A DNA stretch of 64,000 nucleotides from Agrostemma githago (Eukaryota; Streptophyta; Magnoliopsida; Caryophyllales; Caryophyllaceae), in the NCBI GenBank assembly GCA_958450325.1, contig OY288245.1, forward strand, positions 63,599,441-63,663,440. The letters run 5' to 3'. A program made the translations under genes and the position numbers. Each line of letters starts with the position of its first letter. The stretch's first letter is position 1. Shown here in pieces: positions 57,701-64,000 of the stretch. The notes under the pieces were generated by a model, which worked only from the letters and a program-made list of their open reading frames with translations, ran no database searches and was not told the DNA's origin.

Positions 57701-60700
57701 ATAAATTCTTTATACCTGTCGATTTCATTGTTCTAGATATGGCTGAGGATACCCATATTCCTATAATTTTAGGTAGGTCGTTTCTACATACTGCAGGGGC
57801 TATTATAGATGTCAAGCACGGACGCTTGACTCTAAAGGTTGAGGACGATAAAGTGACCCCTAACTTGGTTAACACATTAGCTAAGCCTATGATCGAGGAT
57901 ACTTGTTATGCACTAGATATTATTGATGAAGTTATTCTTGATGTTTGTACGAGTTCCCTGAGTAGGGACCCGCTCGAGGCTTTGACATGTTTAGACACTT
58001 GTGCAGGTGATAAGACTAACAATGATGTTGTGTGGGATATTTTAGGAGATACACATAAACTGACAAGCATCAACGGAGAAGTGGTAAATAGGTTGGTAGA
58101 TACCTCTTATGCTGTAGAGGCAACCAAACCCGATCTGAAACCTCTTCTGTCTCATCTTAAGTATGTATTTCTAGAAGATTCTGAGTCTTATCCCGTCATC
58201 GTAAGTAATAAATTAGATGAGAACCAACTTTCTGCTTTGTTGGTCGTTCTTAAAAAGAACAAGAATGCATTAGGTTGCAGTCTAGATGACCTTAAGGGAA
58301 TTAATCCCGATATTTGCATGCATCGAATTGAACTTGAAGAGGATTGCCGACCTGTTAGACAGGGTCAACGTAAGTTGAACCCGAAAATGCAGGACGTGGT
58401 AATGAAAGAAGTGATGAAGTTGTTAGATGCAGGTATAATTTATTCTGTCGGTCACTCTAAATGGGTGAGTCCTATTCAGGTCGTCCCGAAGAAAGGCGGG
58501 ACGACCGTGGTAAAAAACGATAAAAATGAATTAATACCTACTAGAATTGTAACGGGATGGCGGATGTGCATTGACTATAGACAATTAAATGCCGCCACAA
58601 AAAAAGATCACTTCCCTCTTCCGTTTATCGATCAAATGGTAGAAAGGTTAGCCTCACATAAGTTTTTCTGTTATTTAGATGGCTATTCAGGGTTCTTTCA
58701 GATCCCGATCCATCCTGATGATCAGGAAAAGACGACCTTTACTTGTCCCCATGGTGTTTTTGCTTATCGCAGGATGCCCTTCGGGTTGTGTAATGCCTCT
58801 GCCACCTTTCAAAGGTGTATGATGGGGATATTTTCCGAGTATATCGAGTCTATTATGGAGGTATTTATGGATGATTTCAGTTTCTACGGTAGTAGTTTGA
58901 CTGATTGTTTAACTTACCTTGATAAAGTGATGCAGCGATGTATTGAGGTCAATCTAGTGCTGAATTCGGAGAAGTGCCATTTTATGGTCAACGAGGGAGT
59001 TGTCCTTGGGCACTTAGTTTCAGATAGAGGCATCCAAGTAGACAAAGCAAAGGTGCAAGTGGTCGAGCAATTGCCTCATCCCGTCAACATGAAGGGGGTT
59101 AGGAGTTTTCTTGGACACGCCGGATTTTATCGCCGGTTTATCAAAGATTTCTCTAAAATTGCTAAACCACTTACACAATTGCTCCTTAAGGATGCCCCAT
59201 TCATTTTTTCTGATGAATGTTTATCTGCTTTTAACAGGTTGAAGCAGGCTTTGATCACAGCACCTATTATTCAGGCCCCGGATTGGGAGTTACCGTTTGA
59301 AGTTATGTGCAATGCTAGTGATTATGCGGTCGGAGCGGTGCTGGGTCAAAGGAAGGAAAAGGCAGTGAATGTCATTTATTATGCGAGCCGAACTCTCGAT
59401 GAGGCTCGGGTGAAGTATACTACGACGGAGAAGGAGCTTCTAGCCGTGGTCTATGCATTAGAGAAATTTCGATCTTATTTAATAGGGTTGAAAGTCACAA
59501 TTTATACGGACAATGCGGCTTTGAAGTACCTTCTCGCGAAGCAGGAAGCCAAACCGAGATTTCTACGATGGATCCTCCTACTTCAGGAATTCGACCTGGA
59601 GATCAAGGATAAGATGGGCGCTGAAAATTCTGTGGCGACCACCTTTCTAGATTTCCATTGCAGGACGGAGCTAGGCGATACTTTACCGATAGATGATTCT
59701 TTTCCTGATGATATTTTGATGGCTATTGGTATAATGGATACTCCGTGGTATGCTGACTATGCTAATTTTCTTGTAGGTAAAATAATGCCGCCTGATTTGT
59801 CATATCAACAAAAGAAGCGGTTCCTACATGATGTTCGGCAATATTTCTGGGATGATCCATATCTTTTCAAGGAGTGTGCTGACGGACTTTTTAGGCAATG
59901 CATACTACAATGGGAAACCAATGCTATCTTGGAAGCCTGTCATTCCTCGTCTTATGGTGGTCACCACGGTCCCACTAGGACCGTGGCTAAGGTACTTCAG
60001 TCAGGTTTTTATTGGCCATCTTTGTTTTCTGATGCCAAGTCATTTGTTTCAGGATGTGATGCTTGTCAGAGGACGGGAAATATCTCCCAGAGGCATGAGA
60101 TGCCTCAGGTCGGTATTTTGGAGGTAGAGATTTTCGATGTTTGGGGCATCGACTATCAAGGTCCCTTCCCGACAAGTCGAGGTAATAAGTACATTTTAGT
60201 AGTTGTGGACTACGTATCTAAGTGGCTAGAAGTCGTTGCCTCGGTCCATTGTGATGCTAAGACTGTCATCCAACTTTTCAAGAAGATTATATTTCCACGT
60301 ATTGGCGTCCCCGGAGTCGTCATTAGTGATAGAGGTATGCACTTTAAAGAAAAACAACTTATTGCCTTATTGTCTAAATATGGTGTTATGCATCGCAGAG
60401 GTTTGGGGTATCACCCCCAAACTAGTGGACAGGTCGAAGTTTCCAACCGGGAGCTTAAGGACATTTTGGCAAAGGTTGTCTCAAAGTCAAGAAAAGATTG
60501 GAGCCTGAAACTAGATGACACTTTATGGGCGTATAGGACCGCCTATAAGACACCGATTGGTACATCGCCTTATCGGTTGGTTTATGGGAAGTCCTGTCAC
60601 TTACCCGTAGAGTTGGAGCATAAAGTTTGGTGGGCCGTTAAAGAGCTGAATTTTGACCCGAAATTGTGTGCCGAAAATCGACTTTTACGGCTAGATTAGC

Positions 60701-61038
60701 TCGAGGAGTTCAGGATGAATGCCTACAATAGTGCCCGTATCTACAAAGAAAAGACAAAAAGGTGGCACGATAAGCGTATCATTCCGAGGGAGTTTAAAGC
60801 GGGCGAAAAGGTATTATTGTTTAATTCTCATCTTCGTCTTTTTCCTGGAAAATTAAAATCCAGATGGTCCGGCCCCTATACGGTAATTTCGGTTTCTAAA
60901 TTTGGGTCGGTCGAGCTTGAAAACTCTTCCACGGGAAATCGCTTTAAGGTCAATGGTCACCAAATAAAGCACTACCACGAGAGAGGTGAGACAGGAGGAG
61001 AAGTCAAGGTTTTTTACCTCGAAACAGTCACCAACTGA
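57701..61038 (+). pseudogene. Element E pol: RT, RNase H and integrase
   Basis: The 986-codon frame (57739-60699) opens with IPIILGRSFLHTAGAIIDVK, the end of protease. RT shows MCIDYRQLNAATKKDHFPLP, YLDGYSGFFQIPIHPDDQEK near residue 315 and VFMDDFSFYG near 376. RNase H has TTEKELLAVVYALEKFRSYL and IYTDNAALKYLL. Integrase has GGHHG and CDACQRTG (zinc finger), WGIDYQG (first Asp, near 804), VVISDRGMHF (second Asp) and TSGQVEVSNRELK (Glu, near 898). A single TAG at 60697-60699 precedes the C-terminal 60715-61038 piece in the same frame, with SRWSGPYTVI (GPY/F type). Apart from that stop the polyprotein is intact from 57739, so decay is recent. Confidence 0.93.
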
Positions 61039-61998
61039 GCAAGGTGACTACGGTCGTGTGGGACCTTAAACCAGCGCTGACCGGGAGGCAACCCGGGTTG
61101 TAAAACATTTGTACCTGCATTTAGTTACTTAGAGCATATTCAATTTTCTGCATTATAGATTTTGTGAGGGTGAGAACGAGGGTCTAAAGGTTTAAATTGA
61201 GTTTTGCAGAGAACAGGCTGCTGACGGAAAACTGGAATGGGTCAACAATAGTCGACCGACTATTTTTATAGTCGGCCGACTATTCTAATTGTCGGACGAC
61301 TATTACTATAGTCGGTCGACAATTCTGGCAAAAATCGCGCACCTTGGCTGATTATTTCCGTTGCATAAGTCTTATTTTTCTCTCTTTACTCTACTTCAGT
61401 TCATTATTTTGAAAATATTAACTCCTAAACTCTATTCTCTCTCTCACTCCTCCCACCTACCCCATTCTTAACATTCACCTTCTACCCATCAATCAAGATC
61501 TTCAACCTCCTTACCCAACTCTCTTTCTCCATCTCTATTTTCTTTAATCTTTTCATCCTTTTTTCTTTTTTCTTGTCTATATTGAAGTTGCAACTACTTT
61601 CCATCCATTCAAGTAAGTTCCTTGTGTTTTCTTTTTCATTCAAGTAATTAGTCTCTTCGCCGCCTGCGTTTTATGCTGTCCGCCGGGAGTCGCCGACTAT
61701 CGGAATAGTCGGGCGACTATTACGATAGTCGGACGACTATCATTTCTGTCGGGCGATTTTTTGCGATTTATGGGTTTACGGTTTGTTGGATTTCAGACTT
61801 TGAATTTAGGATTCTGGCTTAGTTTTGTCTCAGATTTCTGCTATTACTCAATTTCCTTACCCAAATTTGTTGATTTCTTCCACATTATCATGTTTTTACC
61901 CAAATTTCAGTTATGGAATTAGGGTTTTGATTTCAATTGATTTGGGGGTTTTTGTGTGAGTAGTACACTAGTCTGATTCTTTGCTATTTCAGGTCGAA
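61039..61998 (+). promoter_or_regulatory. Region between pol and env-position ORF, candidate internal promoter and intron
   Basis: CCGGGAGGCAACCCGGGTTG at about 61080 can form a hairpin after pol. Four palindromes of the U3 type lie at 61246-61325. A CT-rich stretch (61390-61610) follows, then a strong donor GTAAGT at 61612 and an acceptor TTTCAG ending at 61992, seven bases before the ATG at 61999. A second palindrome cluster (61687-61757) falls within that intron. No clear TATA box is visible. Splicing of the env-position message is proposed for Athila-type elements; the internal promoter is inference. Confidence 0.4.
61246..61325. promoter_or_regulatory. Palindrome cluster upstream of env-position ORF
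   Basis: Four units near AATAGTCGACCGACTATT start at 61246, 61267, 61288 and 61307, each different in the central four to six bases (GACC, GGCC, GGAC, GGTC). Same motif as in the LTR. Confidence 0.65.
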
Positions 61999-63550
61999 AT
62001 GGATGCAAAAAGACAACGTCGGGGAAGCACAAGGCGTCGGGTCGACATTAGCCGGGAGTCAGCACCGACTCAGGATCTCGTTCCATATTCCGAGCAGAGC
62101 ATACCGGAATACCCCGACATTCGGTTTACCTCGGAAGATCAGAGGGAGCGCTTCGTGCGGTTGGCAGCACTTAAGGTAACCCCGACACGGTTTCTAGACC
62201 GTGTGATCTTGGGCAGGTTGGGCATTTATCAGCCTGTTATCGACTTACTGAATGGTACTGGTATGAGTGGGCTTATTTATATGCTTGAATTCACATATAA
62301 GAGTCCGACTCTAGAGTTTTTTAGTAGTTTTAATTTCTTTAGTGACACAAATTGGGACACACCATGCATATTTTTTAGACTCTTTAACACGAGTTTTTCT
62401 AGGACCGTTTGCGAGTTCGGTCAGCTTTTGGGTGTCACTAGCGAAGGGGACTCAATACATCCCCCTCGTCGTCTAGCCAATGAAATCTGGTCTTGCATTT
62501 CTGATCGTAATATGGGTCGTAAGCGGGGCAACGAAGTCCATCACCTGGCTATCCGATATTGGCTTCATCTGATAGGGTGCACCATTTACGGACGTACAGA
62601 GCCGAATAACATTAATGCCGATGAGTTAGAGAGTCTAGCCGGCTATCTTAACATCGATAGTAAGCGGCCATATGTCATGAATGTGGCCGCCCTTGTTGCC
62701 CACCATTTCCAACATATCGGAAATGGGCTTATAGCTGTCATTCATTGTGGGGGTCTCGTTTCCCATATCGGTCGTAGGTTGTTTCCAGACTTCCCGTGCG
62801 GGAAGGAACCTATAGGACACGATCTTCCACCTGCCACGCGACTTGAGAGTTGTCTTTTGAACTTTTATGTCCTTAGGGATCTTCATTGGCTAGGTCCATA
62901 TTTGCATTGGCGCATAGCAAAGGATGACTCGATTATCCTCCCTTACAATCTACCACCTCTTACCCCCTTCCCCCATCTCCCCATTGGTCCTGAAAGGGAC
63001 CCTCCCTCCACCGTATCCCTCCTATTTGCTACCACTTAGGAGGGATCTTCAGACCCCCCACACACTTCGCACCCGAGACGGGTGGACCATCTCGACCTCC
63101 TCGACAATCTCGAGGGGGTGGCCGATCGACTAGCCGTGCATCAAATACACCATATTTTGCGGCTGGACCTTCGGACCCACCACGACCTCCTTATGCATTT
63201 CCATATACTGATTATTCTAATGTGTCTTCATATCCTGCCCACTTCGTGCCTCCTCCACCATATGTTCCACCTGCGGTCGTCGACCAAGCGGCGGTCCCTG
63301 GAATCCTTAATGAGTTGTGCCACCAGATAGCCACGGTACAGCTAAATCATGCACTTTCCGACTTTCCATGTTACAACAATGCAGTGCAGATCGGCCTGAT
63401 CCCTCCTACAGCTTGGCACCCGACTTACTACACCTATCCCGAGGGAGGTTATGATAACAATGACGGAACATGGAGGGAGATAATAACGAGGAAGATGACG
63501 AGGAGGGAGATGACGATAGTGGAAGTGGTAGTCATGAGGAGAGCGGTGAC
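61999..63550 (+). pseudogene. Env-position ORF of element E (ATHILA ORF-1-like)
   Basis: The frame from the ATG at 61999 gives about 346 residues to 63039. It starts basic (KRQRRGSTRRR), then has VRLAALKVTPTRFLDRVILG, FEFGQLLG-like CEFGQLLGVTS and a histidine/aromatic-rich middle. This resembles the ATHILA ORF-1 family found after pol, sometimes called env-like. After a frameshift near 63039 a Pro/Gly-rich segment follows (HFVPPPPYVPPAV), then after another shift an acidic run (EEDDEEGDDDSGSGS). I see no clear signal peptide or transmembrane helix, so an envelope role is unsupported here. The CACTA element enters at 63551. Confidence 0.6.
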
Positions 63551-64000
63551 CACTACAAGAAAAATGATTTTGGGCAACAAAAAATTTCGTCGCCCTAAAT
63601 ACATTTTCCGTTGCCCATACGCTTGTGCAACGAAAATGCATTCGTCATGGGTTCGACGCCCAAGGGTCGTCGCCCTTTCCTATATGTGCAACGAAACAAG
63701 TTTTCGTCGCCCATAGGGTATTTTGTGCAACAAAGATATTTCGTTGCCCAATATATAATTTCCGCGACAAATATCACTTTTGTTGCCCTTGAGGAGAATT
63801 GTGCAAAAATTACATCTCGGAAGATATATATTTCAAAAATATGTATCTACATGTGTTTCCTCGAAGAAGTTAATGTATCGAAAATAAAGTCTCAAGGATT
63901 TTACATCAATAATATACTGCAAGGCTTTATAAAAAAAGGAGACTATGCTTCGTGGTAGATAAAAATAGAAGCTCCATATCCATCATCCCATTGCCCAAAA
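63551..64000. mobile_element. CACTA (CMC/En-Spm) transposon terminus
   Basis: CACTACAAGAAAAATGATTT is the classic CACTA end. Subterminal repeats alternate in both orientations: TTTCGTCGCCC, TTTCCGTTGCCC, GTGCAACGAAAA, TTTCGTTGCCC, TTTTGTTGCCC (63586-63790). These are presumed transposase-binding sites. The other end is outside the window; GAC (63548-63550) is the candidate 3-bp duplication. No coding sequence is visible in the part seen. Confidence 0.85.

Larger units (their letters stand above)
43052..63550 (+). mobile_element. Athila-lineage retrotransposon E, interrupted; 3' end outside window
   Basis: Order is 5' LTR, primer-binding site, gag, protease, RT, RNase H, integrase, env-position ORF. 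RT has the FMDDFSFYG form usual for Athila. It is interrupted by element D in gag and by a CACTA transposon in the env-position ORF. The 3' LTR is not in the window, so the flanking duplication (candidate GTAGG, 43047-43051) cannot be checked. Stops at 56915, 57068 and 60697, a gag frameshift near 56305, one between protease and RT near 57695 and further shifts in the env-position ORF make it defective. Confidence 0.92.

Overview
This window is plant nuclear DNA made almost entirely of nested transposable elements. The evidence for a plant is Tat- and Athila-lineage Ty3/gypsy retrotransposons, Stowaway-type miniature elements whose ends read CTCCCTCCG, a CACTA terminus, and hAT and Copia remnants. 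The frequent short strings ACGGAGTA and TACTCCGT, and a Tat element resembling Retand, suggest a eudicot, perhaps of the Caryophyllales; that placement is only an inference. I find no firm host gene. One candidate small split gene and two gene fragments lie in the 9.7-kb stretch between the first two retrotransposons.

Layout. 1-6899 holds a minus-strand Tat element (A) cut by the window edge; it keeps LTRs, primer-binding site and polypurine tract but has lost gag-pol. 6900-16562 is AT-rich DNA with miniature elements, a SINE-like unit, a candidate multi-exon gene, an RRM fragment and a PB1 fragment. 16568-34847 is a complete 18.3-kb minus-strand Tat element (B) flanked by ATAAG. It has gag-protease and pol, now broken, and on the opposite strand an accessory gene with its own TATA box, candidate intron and poly(A) signal. 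Its pol carries a 3.5-kb solo-LTR-like insertion (duplication AATCT) and a Stowaway element. 35044-40870 is a roughly 121-bp tandem repeat array plus an LTR-like block. The array is split by an Athila-like solo LTR, which is itself split by a solo LTR of the A/B family (duplication GGTTT). 41330-42960 holds fused Athila gag and Copia RT-RNase H debris.

From 43052 to 63550 runs a plus-strand Athila element (E): 5' LTR, Asp-type primer-binding site, gag, protease, RT, RNase H, integrase and an env-position ORF. A 10.9-kb minus-strand non-coding LTR element (D, duplication CCCAG) split its gag 124 bases after the start codon. D in turn contains a 3.6-kb Copia-like non-coding element (G, duplication GAGTC) and a 567-bp hAT-type miniature element (duplication GTCATAAA). 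A CACTA transposon end enters the env-position ORF at 63551 and runs off the window.

The most interesting signal is an 18-bp near-palindrome, consensus AATAGTCGRCCGACTATT, that contains inverted DRE/CRT-like cores (RCCGAC). It is clustered in the Athila U3 just upstream of the TATA box, reappears inside the gag-protease linker, and reappears twice ahead of and within a predicted leader intron of the env-position ORF. Two other LTR families here carry their own, different short palindromes at the same place relative to their TATA boxes.
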